Shown here: piece after piece, positions 1 to 4,806 of the stretch | Position numbering within the stretch: the stretch's first letter is position 1 | Layout: each line of letters opens with the position of its first letter | From: Eubacteriales bacterium | Lineage (GTDB): Bacteria > Bacillota > Clostridia > Acetivibrionales > STF1-152 | Assembly (NCBI GenBank): GCA_028703215.1 | Contig: JAQVNH010000094.1 | Location: 1-5,173 of the forward strand | Direction: 5' to 3' | DNA: 5,173 bases | Position numbers and translations under genes: made by a program | Notes under the pieces: model-generated | What the model saw: only the letters and a program-made list of their open reading frames with translations | Told to the model about the DNA's origin: nothing | The model's database searches: none

Positions 1-83
1 TATGCTGCAATATTTCTGGCAAGCCTAACTCTGCTGCGGATCACGATATCCGATCCCGTATTTATATCATCCCTGATCGCCAT
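1..83 (-). CDS. mcsB: Protein-arginine kinase McsB, N-terminal fragment (cut by window edge)
   Basis: Only the first 27 codons are present; the gene continues beyond position 1. The peptide includes GSDIVI followed by RSRVRLARN (residues 16-24), matching the start of the phosphagen-kinase-like domain of McsB, where the S-R-x-R-L-A-R-N stretch helps bind the nucleotide. By family knowledge, McsB phosphorylates arginines on CtsR and on damaged proteins, marking them for ClpCP in the cytoplasm, and is activated by McsA. The ATG at 81-83 lies 9 nt after a G-rich Shine-Dalgarno stretch (AAGGGGG). An in-frame ATG at 90-92 would add MKK- but abuts that G-run, so the shorter start is preferred without certainty. 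The start overlaps the end of mcsA by 17 bp in another frame, suggesting translational coupling. Identification rests on a short peptide plus gene order. Confidence 0.9.
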   Translation of the reverse strand, partial: MAIRDDINTGSDIVIRSRVRLARNIAA

Positions 84-612
84 CTTTTTCATCCCCCTTC
101 CCTGCATTATTGCTGCTTCGTATGGCCTTTATTTTGTCTCTGAGCACCGCAGCCTTTTCATATTCTTCTTTTTTAACAGCGTTTTGAAGTTCTTTTTCCA
201 GCAAATCGATTTCTTTTCCCGTCATTATATCCTTGTATAGCTTTTCCGGAACCTTCCCGGTGTGGCTGATATTCCTGTGCATCCTCTTTAGGAGAGGCGT
301 AATTCCGGTTCCGAATTGCACATAACAATTGTCGCAGCCCATTTTCCCGGTTTTTAGAAATTCATTGAAAGTCATTGCGCACTTTTCGCATTGCTCCGAT
401 ATTTCCTTTGGCTGTATGCTCTGTTCAGAAGGAAATTTGATAAATCCTCCCAGAAAACTGCTGACTTCAATAGGCAGTTTTATATTCATCCAGTTCTGAT
501 GCATAGCGCATTGCCGGCATAGGTCTATATGAGTTATTTCATTATTGATGATCTGAGTGAAATGCACTGTGGCAATATTTTTATGGCACTTCTGACATAA
601 CATGTTTTTCAT
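67..612 (-). CDS. mcsA: McsA, zinc-binding activator of McsB with UVR domain
   Basis: This 181-residue protein is close to the usual McsA length. It carries four CxxC zinc-ligand pairs (C6/C9, C32/C35, C75/C78, C93/C96), the family's two treble-clef-like zinc modules, and a C-terminal UVR helical hairpin at about residues 134-166 (motif EYEKAAVLRDKI). The tail after residue 167 is short and charged. In the family, McsA binds and activates the arginine kinase McsB and helps relieve CtsR repression during heat or metal stress, in the cytoplasm. The gene lies 48 bp after ctsR and overlaps mcsB, consistent with one operon. The start is uncertain: the ATG at 612 is only 3 nt from GGAG, while an in-frame ATG at 603 (Met4) gives MLCQKCH, matching the usual family start MxCQxC but with a long 12-nt spacing. 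Codons 1-3 may therefore not be translated. Confidence 0.95.
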   Translation of the reverse strand: MKNMLCQKCHKNIATVHFTQIINNEITHIDLCRQCAMHQNWMNIKLPIEVSSFLGGFIKFPSEQSIQPKEISEQCEKCAMTFNEFLKTGKMGCDNCYVQFGTGITPLLKRMHRNISHTGKVPEKLYKDIMTGKEIDLLEKELQNAVKKEEYEKAAVLRDKIKAIRSSNNAGKGDEKDGDQG

Positions 613-660
613 CTTCTCCGTTTCCGATAAACTTTTAGCGAATGAGCCGCGCAGAGATTT

Positions 661-1122
661 TCACATTACCACAAGACTCATCAGCATATTTTTTAGTATT
701 CTTGCCCTGATCATATCCCGCTGCGGATTTTCAGTAATTCCGAGAGCTTTATCGCTCACAGCCGCCTTCATAAGAATGGCCTGGTCTTCATGGATGATGT
801 CATAGTCAGCAAAATTACTGATAAATGAATCCGCCGCCTGCTGGGTTATACCCGTTCCCAGAGAGTTTATCGCATGCATGAGATATGCGGTCGGCCTTTT
901 CATATCGACCCTTCTTATCCTGATACTTCCGCCGCCGCCCCTTCTGCTTTCGACCATGTAACCTCTTTCACTTGTAAATCTGGTGTCGATCACATAGTTG
1001 ATCTGGGAAGGAACACAGTTGAATTGAATCGCCAGCTCGTTGCGCTGGATCTCGACAGTTCCGTCCATATCGCGTATCGACTGTTTGAGGAATTCCTCTA
1101 TTATGTCGCTTAGTCTTGCCAA
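661..1122 (-). CDS. ctsR: CtsR, class III heat-shock transcriptional repressor (TTG start)
   Basis: The protein is 153 residues from the preferred TTG start, the normal CtsR length. The N-terminal winged helix-turn-helix shows the highly conserved CVPSQINYVI (36-45) and TRFTSERGY (47-55), followed by the glycine-rich wing RRGGGGS (60-66). From knowledge of Bacillus and Geobacillus CtsR, the arginine just before the glycines (here R61) is a McsB phosphorylation target and a glycine in this loop senses heat. The C-terminal dimerisation/ClpC-binding domain ends with the typical RARILKNMLMSL. The frame opens with GTG at 1131, but its G is the last base of the AAGGAG ribosome site, so it cannot serve as start; TTG at 1120-1122 is 8 nt downstream of that site. 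CtsR represses clp genes and its own operon; a perfect operator lies upstream at 1191-1207. Confidence 0.95.
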   Translation of the reverse strand: MARLSDIIEEFLKQSIRDMDGTVEIQRNELAIQFNCVPSQINYVIDTRFTSERGYMVESRRGGGGSIRIRRVDMKRPTAYLMHAINSLGTGITQQAADSFISNFADYDIIHEDQAILMKAAVSDKALGITENPQRDMIRARILKNMLMSLVVM

Positions 1123-1130
1123 AACGACCA

Positions 1131-1136
1131 CTCCTT
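1131..1136 (-). promoter_or_regulatory. Ribosome binding site of ctsR
   Basis: The minus strand reads AAGGAG here (CTCCTT on the plus strand). It is 8 nt from the TTG codon at 1122-1120 and overlaps the upstream GTG, so it decides the ctsR start in favour of TTG. Confidence 0.8.
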
Positions 1137-1190
1137 AATTTTCTGTTTTTTATTTCATATCGTTATATTATACTATAATCATATTTAGTT

Positions 1191-1207
1191 TTTGACTATC
1201 TTTGACC
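1191..1207 (-). promoter_or_regulatory. CtsR operator (tandem heptad box)
   Basis: The minus strand reads GGTCAAA-GAT-AGTCAAA, a full match to the known CtsR consensus RGTCAAANANRGTCAAA (direct heptads, 3-nt spacer). It begins 3 bp downstream of the -10 hexamer and covers the expected transcription start near 1203, so bound CtsR should block initiation. This is the expected autoregulatory site of the ctsR-mcsA-mcsB operon. Confidence 0.93.
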
Positions 1208-1209
1208 TT

Positions 1210-1238
1210 ATTATATAGCACATTTATTGATTTGACAA
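1210..1238 (-). promoter_or_regulatory. Sigma-A-type promoter of the ctsR operon
   Basis: On the minus strand the -35 hexamer is TTGTCA (1238-1233) and the -10 hexamer is TATAAT (1215-1210), separated by exactly 17 bp. The start would fall near 1203, giving an A/U-rich leader of about 80 nt before the ctsR TTG. The CtsR box sits immediately downstream, which supports the assignment. Confidence 0.85.
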
Positions 1239-1252
1239 GGTATTTCCTGTGC

Positions 1253-1281
1253 AAAAAGGCGGGGATCAATGCCCCCGCCTT
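1253..1281 (-). terminator. Intrinsic terminator of the DUF4349 lipoprotein gene
   Basis: Read on the minus strand, AAGGCGGGG and CCCCGCCTT form a 9-bp GC-rich stem around an 8-nt loop (outer arms 1281-1273 and 1264-1256), ending in a run of five T (1257-1253). It lies 80 bp after the lipoprotein stop and about 15 bp upstream of the -35 of the ctsR promoter, so it insulates the heat-shock operon from read-through. On the plus strand the stem is not followed by a T-tract, so it looks unidirectional. Confidence 0.85.
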
Positions 1282-1361
1282 CGATATCGATAAGCTTATC
1301 TTGCTTGTGTTGATTCCGCTGATGTTTTTCTTATTTCTGTTTTGTCCAATTGATTTTTGTC

Positions 1362-2342
1362 TTATTTGTCTTCGTCCTTTTTCACGGCGCGGCGTTTTTT
1401 AACGCATTTTCTGATTCCCAGAACTGCTCCGAGAACTGCCGCAGCGAAAACCGCCGCAACCAATATCACCGGTATAGCCTTTGCGAGAAATATTACAAAT
1501 GAGCCGAGAAATTTCACGACAGCTTTTACACTCTTTACAAAACCTGCGCCGAGTCGCGCGAAAAATCCTTCCGCGGGCTTTTCGATGCTATCGGGCTCAA
1601 GCTCTCTCATGTTTATCGTGATCGTTGAAAGAGCGATAAGGTCGCTAAGTTTGTTTAGGGTTCCTGTCAGACTTTCGATCTCCGTCCTGATTTGTGTGAG
1701 TCTTGCCTCATACTTGAATATCGTATCCGGATCCTTGATGTCCTCAAGGTAGGAAAGAAGCCTGTCCTCTTCTATTCTCAATAGCTTGAGCCTTGCCTCA
1801 ATGTCAAAAAACTGGTCAGTCACATCATTCGAGTACACCTTCTGATCAAGAACAAAGCCGGTTTCGCCAATATTTGACATCGCCGCCTCAAACTGGTCTC
1901 TGGCAACACGGATAACTATTATGCCCCTGCTGATATATACTTCCTCGCCGTCGATTTCGATTTTATCTTTGGTTATATCTACAGACTGAACATATCCGAT
2001 CCCGACCAGAAATGATTTTATCTTGCCGTACGCTTCGCTGAAATCTTCGACTTCTACCGTTATGTTTCCGCTGAAGATAACTTTTCTTTCTGCGAGTATG
2101 TCGCTGTAAGGACTGATGAGATTGCCGGGGTCGTTACCCGAATAGCCCTCTCCGCTCTCTTTGCTCCCGTCGTAATATCCACCTGTTTCTTCAGCCCTGC
2201 TATACGCAGCTGTCGTCGTTGCCGCTCCTTGATAATAGTTTTCATCCTTGGCAGCTGAGCTGCCGATACAAGCAGAAAGACCCATAAGCATTGCTGCCGC
2301 AAGAAATATTGCTAAAATCTTGAGATTAAATTTTTTACTCAT
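1362..2342 (-). CDS. DUF4349-family membrane-anchored lipoprotein
   Basis: This 326-residue protein starts with a lipoprotein signal peptide: basic SKK, a hydrophobic core, then lipobox LSAC with the lipidated cysteine at C25. A low-complexity linker rich in Gly, Ser, Tyr and Glu spans about 26-80. The body (about 84-311) resembles DUF4349: a beta-rich part (KVIFSGNITVEVEDF), the segment YSNDVTDQFFDIEARL (170-185), a likely helical hairpin or coiled coil at about 180-235, then TITINM. A hydrophobic stretch at about 279-310 is followed by RKCVKKRR, a cytoplasmic stop-transfer signal. The protein is thus predicted to be outside the membrane and held at both ends. Function is unknown in the family; an envelope or stress role is only a guess. 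The ATG at 2342 is 8 nt from a GGGGG-type ribosome site. Flanking terminators suggest a monocistronic gene; no convincing promoter was found upstream. Confidence 0.85.
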   Translation of the reverse strand: MSKKFNLKILAIFLAAAMLMGLSACIGSSAAKDENYYQGAATTTAAYSRAEETGGYYDGSKESGEGYSGNDPGNLISPYSDILAERKVIFSGNITVEVEDFSEAYGKIKSFLVGIGYVQSVDITKDKIEIDGEEVYISRGIIVIRVARDQFEAAMSNIGETGFVLDQKVYSNDVTDQFFDIEARLKLLRIEEDRLLSYLEDIKDPDTIFKYEARLTQIRTEIESLTGTLNKLSDLIALSTITINMRELEPDSIEKPAEGFFARLGAGFVKSVKAVVKFLGSFVIFLAKAIPVILVAAVFAAAVLGAVLGIRKCVKKRRAVKKDEDK

Positions 2343-2429
2343 TGATATTTCCCCCTTTTAAATGACCGGTTATCTCATACTATTATTTTTTATATGCATG
2401 TATAGACTCTTTTAGCTGCGTTATGTTCC

Positions 2430-2471
2430 AAAAAACCTCTGTATGATCGTTTTGATCCCAGAGGTTTTTTT
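2430..2471 (-). terminator. Intrinsic terminator of the EF-G-like gene, possibly bidirectional
   Basis: CCTCTG (2436-2441) pairs with CAGAGG (2459-2464), and inside it GATC (2445-2448) pairs with GATC (2454-2457) around a 5-nt loop, with a small internal loop between the stems. The outer stem is flanked by six A on the left and seven T on the right, so the RNA ends in a U-run on either strand. It lies 28 bp after the EF-G-like stop and before the lipoprotein gene, so its evident role is to end the EF-G-like transcript. Confidence 0.88.
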
Positions 2472-2499
2472 ATTTTCTTTTATTGATTCAGGCGCGTGG

Positions 2500-4581
2500 C
2501 TACTTTTCTTCCTGCGCGTCTTTCTTTGATTCCCTTATTACTTTTTCGCTCACCATCGATGGCGCTTCCTCATACCTTTCAAATGTCTCGGAAAAAGAAC
2601 CGCGTCCCTGTGTCATCGATCTGAGATCTGTAGCGTATTTAAACATCTCCGCTGTGGGCACTTCCGCAACGACCTGCTGTATTCCGCCGATCTGCTGATT
2701 CATCCCCAGAATGCGTCCCCTTCTTTTATTCAAGTCGCCGATTATGTCCCCCATGTTGTTTTCGGGCACAAGCACTTCAACATGTGATATAGGTTCAAGA
2801 AGTACAGGATTCGCTTCTTCAAGTCCTTTTTTATAGGCGAGTCCGGCGGCTACTTTAAAAGCCATTTCGGAAGAGTCGACGGGGTTATAGGAACCGTCAA
2901 CCAGTGTCGCTTTGAGATTTACGACAGGATAGCCTGCCAAAACGCCGTGCAGGACACTCTCGCGCAGACCTTTTTCAACTGCCGGGAAATATTGTCTCGG
3001 CACTGCTCCGCCAAAAACCTTTTCCTCAAACGCAAGCTCTTCTTCAGTTCCCGGCTCAAATTCGATCCAAACATGTCCGAACTGTCCGTGTCCGCCCGAT
3101 TGCTTTTTATGTTTTCCCTCTACCCTCACCTTTTTCTTGATCGTTTCTCTGTACGGAACGACAGGATCTTTAAGATCGACCGCAACGCCAAACTTGGCTT
3201 TAAGCTTGCTGACGATTATATCGAGATGCTGCTCTCCCAAGCCAGAAATCAGAGATTGTCTGGTTTCCGGATGTATTTCGGATTTGAATGTGCGGTCTTC
3301 ATCCTGAAGTCTTTGAAGTCCCGAACTTATCTTATCATCGTCCCCCTTCGCTTTCGGTTCGATCGCAAGAGTGAGGGAGGGCCTCGGAAATTCTATCTTT
3401 GCAAGAACGACAGGATCGGCTTGGTCGCAAAGCGTATCGTTTGTGTTGGTATTTTGCAGCTTAGCCACCGCTCCGATATCGCCGGCAATGATTTTTTCCG
3501 TATTTATTTGTTTCTTGCCTCTTAAGGTGAACACCTGTGATATTTTCTCGGTTTTACCTGTTGTGCTGTTATATGCGACCATGTCTGAAGTTATCGTACC
3601 CGAAAAGACCCTGAATATTGAGATCTTGCCGACAAACGGGTCGACGATCGTTTTGAAGACAAGCGCCGCAAGCTTTTCGCCCGGAACGGAGTCCAGTCTG
3701 ACTTCCTCTTCGCTGTCCGGCTTTTTCGCAATTATATTTTTGTTGACATTCGGAGCAGGCATGTATTCAACTACCGCATCCATCAAAATGCTGATTCCCT
3801 GATTATTGATGGCTGAACCGCAAAATACCGGGACCAATGTTCTGTCTGCCATGGCAGCCGTAAGACCTTCTTTTATTTCTTCCCCGCTAAATTCCTCGCC
3901 TCCGAAATATTTGTCCATGAGGCTTTCACTCGACTCGGCAACAGCCTCCATTATTTTTTCTTCGATTTCGTTTACCTTTGATTTATAAGGGGCCGGGATT
4001 TCCGTTTCCGATACTTTGTCTCCGCTGAATCTGTAAGCTTTTTTCTTGAGCACATCTGCGACACCGACAAATTTTTCCCCCTCGATCAATGGAAACTGGA
4101 ACGGCACAACGCACTTGCCGAAATTCGTTGTCAACTGGTCTAAGGCCGAGTCAAAGTTTGCATTCTCCTCATCCATCTTGCTTATAAAAAACATCACCGG
4201 AACATTTGCTTTTACCGCATAGTTCCATGATTTTTCCGTTCCGACTTCAACGCCGCTTTTTGCGGGAGCCAGTATTATTGCTCCTTCTGCCACTCTAATG
4301 CCTTGCATTACCTCGCCGGCGAAGTCAAAATATCCGGGGGTGTCGATGATATTGATCTTGCATCCCTTCCAATCGCAGGGGGCAAGCGCGGTATTAATTG
4401 AGATTTTTCTTTTGGTTTCCTCAGGATCAAAATCGGTGGTCGTGTTTCCGTCAAGTACTCTGCCAAAACGGTCAAGCACGCCTGTGTTGAAAAGCATTGC
4501 CTCGGCAAGTGTAGTCTTGCCGGCTCCTCCGTGGGACATAAGGCATACGTTGCGCAGGTTATCCACGGCGTAGTCTTTCAT
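2500..4581 (-). CDS. EF-G-like translational GTPase (EF-G paralogue type)
   Basis: The protein is 693 residues from the preferred start, with the full EF-G layout. Residue numbers here count from the upstream ATG at 4587. The GTPase domain (about 8-280) has P-loop SHGGAGKT (18-25), switch I with KISI (61-64), G3 DTPGY (82-86) and G4 SKMD (136-139). Domain II follows (about 303-395), then domain III with SGLGEQHLDII (448-458), domain IV (about 477-595, with GGHGQFGHV and DGSYNPVDSSEMAFK) and domain V (about 597-670, ending with MTQGRGSFSETFERYEE). EF-Gs drive translocation or ribosome recycling on the ribosome. Canonical EF-G has DTPGH and NKMD; Tyr in G3 is, from memory, typical of the EF-G-like/FusA2 group, whereas Ser in G4 seems unusual. 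The gene is not next to ribosomal protein or tuf genes, which also suggests a paralogue rather than the housekeeping fusA. The start at ATG 4581 is 7 nt from GAGGAGG; the ATG at 4587 is only 1 nt away. Confidence 0.9.
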   Translation of the reverse strand: MKDYAVDNLRNVCLMSHGGAGKTTLAEAMLFNTGVLDRFGRVLDGNTTTDFDPEETKRKISINTALAPCDWKGCKINIIDTPGYFDFAGEVMQGIRVAEGAIILAPAKSGVEVGTEKSWNYAVKANVPVMFFISKMDEENANFDSALDQLTTNFGKCVVPFQFPLIEGEKFVGVADVLKKKAYRFSGDKVSETEIPAPYKSKVNEIEEKIMEAVAESSESLMDKYFGGEEFSGEEIKEGLTAAMADRTLVPVFCGSAINNQGISILMDAVVEYMPAPNVNKNIIAKKPDSEEEVRLDSVPGEKLAALVFKTIVDPFVGKISIFRVFSGTITSDMVAYNSTTGKTEKISQVFTLRGKKQINTEKIIAGDIGAVAKLQNTNTNDTLCDQADPVVLAKIEFPRPSLTLAIEPKAKGDDDKISSGLQRLQDEDRTFKSEIHPETRQSLISGLGEQHLDIIVSKLKAKFGVAVDLKDPVVPYRETIKKKVRVEGKHKKQSGGHGQFGHVWIEFEPGTEEELAFEEKVFGGAVPRQYFPAVEKGLRESVLHGVLAGYPVVNLKATLVDGSYNPVDSSEMAFKVAAGLAYKKGLEEANPVLLEPISHVEVLVPENNMGDIIGDLNKRRGRILGMNQQIGGIQQVVAEVPTAEMFKYATDLRSMTQGRGSFSETFERYEEAPSMVSEKVIRESKKDAQEEK

Positions 4582-4588
4582 GTTCATT

Positions 4589-4595
4589 CCTCCTC
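4589..4595 (-). promoter_or_regulatory. Ribosome binding site of the EF-G-like gene
   Basis: The minus strand reads GAGGAGG. It is 7 nt from the ATG at 4581-4579 and only 1 nt from the ATG at 4587-4585, so it favours the downstream start (MKDYAVDN). Confidence 0.8.
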
Positions 4596-4633
4596 ATTTT
4601 GCAAGTATCCAAGCACGGTAAAAGAACAACGTT

Positions 4634-4668
4634 AATATTGTACCATAAATATTATAAATATTGTACCA
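4634..4668. repeat. 12-bp direct repeat upstream of the EF-G-like gene
   Basis: TGGTACAATATT occurs twice, perfectly, on the minus strand (4668-4657 and 4645-4634), with a 23-bp period, roughly two helical turns. The 11-bp spacer is pure A/T and contains TATAAT (4656-4651). The upstream copy contains the proposed -10 hexamer; the other would lie in the early transcribed region. This is either a tandem operator or duplicated -10 sequence; no known regulator site is recognised. Confidence 0.75.
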
Positions 4669-4688
4669 AATAACTTTTAACACGTCAG
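4660..4688 (-). promoter_or_regulatory. Probable promoter of the EF-G-like gene
   Basis: On the minus strand CTGACG (4688-4683) and TACAAT (4665-4660) are spaced 17 bp apart, four and five matches to the sigma-A hexamers. The start would fall near 4653, giving a leader of about 70 nt. A TATAAT at 4656-4651 is a rival -10 but has no good -35. The -10 chosen lies inside the direct repeat. Confidence 0.55.
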
Positions 4689-4707
4689 CAGCCGCTTCTT
4701 TTGATCC

Positions 4708-4738
4708 TTCGGTATTTATTTTGCCGATCCATACCGAA
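4708..4738. repeat. 8-bp inverted repeat in the divergent intergenic region
   Basis: TTCGGTAT (4708-4715) and ATACCGAA (4731-4738) are perfect inverted copies around a 15-nt centre. GATCC precedes each arm (4703-4707 and 4726-4730). No T-run follows on either strand, so it is not a normal terminator. It lies upstream of both divergent genes, just before the putative glycerate kinase promoter, so an operator is possible; this is inference only. Confidence 0.5.
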
Positions 4739-4762
4739 AATAACTACATTTTTTTCATATTT

Positions 4763-4768
4763 TATAAT
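4763..4768 (+). promoter_or_regulatory. Possible -10 element of the glycerate kinase promoter
   Basis: A perfect TATAAT lies 38 bp before the glycerate kinase TTG, in an A/T-rich stretch with a preceding T-run. At 16-18 bp upstream there is no recognisable -35 (sequence around AATAACTA), so the promoter may be weak or activator-dependent, or chance in A/T-rich DNA. Confidence 0.4.
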
Positions 4769-4791
4769 ATAGTAAAATCAGAATCATCCAA

Positions 4792-4797
4792 AAGGAG
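4792..4797 (+). promoter_or_regulatory. Ribosome binding site of glycerate kinase
   Basis: AAGGAG lies 9 nt before the TTG at 4807-4809. No in-frame ATG near this site fits the conserved family N-terminus, so the site supports a TTG start. Confidence 0.75.
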
Positions 4798-4806
4798 ATA
4801 AATTTC

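Noticed and set aside
602..1113. Plus-strand open frames opposite mcsA/ctsR (602-805 and 874-1113)
   Set aside because: They lie antisense to well-conserved mcsA and ctsR, have no ribosome sites, and resemble no known protein; they are shadows of real genes.
1282..1300. Palindromic CGATATCG and GATAAGCTTATC next to the lipoprotein terminator, resembling a cloning-vector polylinker (HindIII, ClaI and EcoRV sites)
   Set aside because: The match to a common polylinker is only about 13 bp, is not contiguous beyond that, and is flanked by natural terminator and gene sequence. Chance similarity is likelier than vector contamination or an operator.
1202..1402. 66-codon plus-strand frame across the intergenic region and the end of the lipoprotein gene
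   Set aside because: It begins within the CtsR operator, crosses the ctsR promoter and the terminator stem in antisense, and has no ribosome site. Its hydrophobic residues come from T-rich DNA.
2947..3802. Long plus-strand frames (2947-3525 and 3371-3802) opposite the EF-G-like gene
   Set aside because: They are antisense to conserved EF-G domains, overlap each other, and have no supported start or recognisable domain.
4620..4806. Possible riboswitch, T-box or small RNA in the divergent intergenic region
   Set aside because: No conserved T-box, glycine, or other aptamer core and no terminator hairpin with a U-run is visible. Only the repeats and promoter-like elements reported above can be supported.
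4588..4806. CtsR or CIRCE heat-shock operator upstream of the EF-G-like or glycerate kinase genes
   Set aside because: No tandem RGTCAAA heptads and no CIRCE inverted repeat (TTAGCACTC type) are present, so there is no sign of shared heat-shock control.
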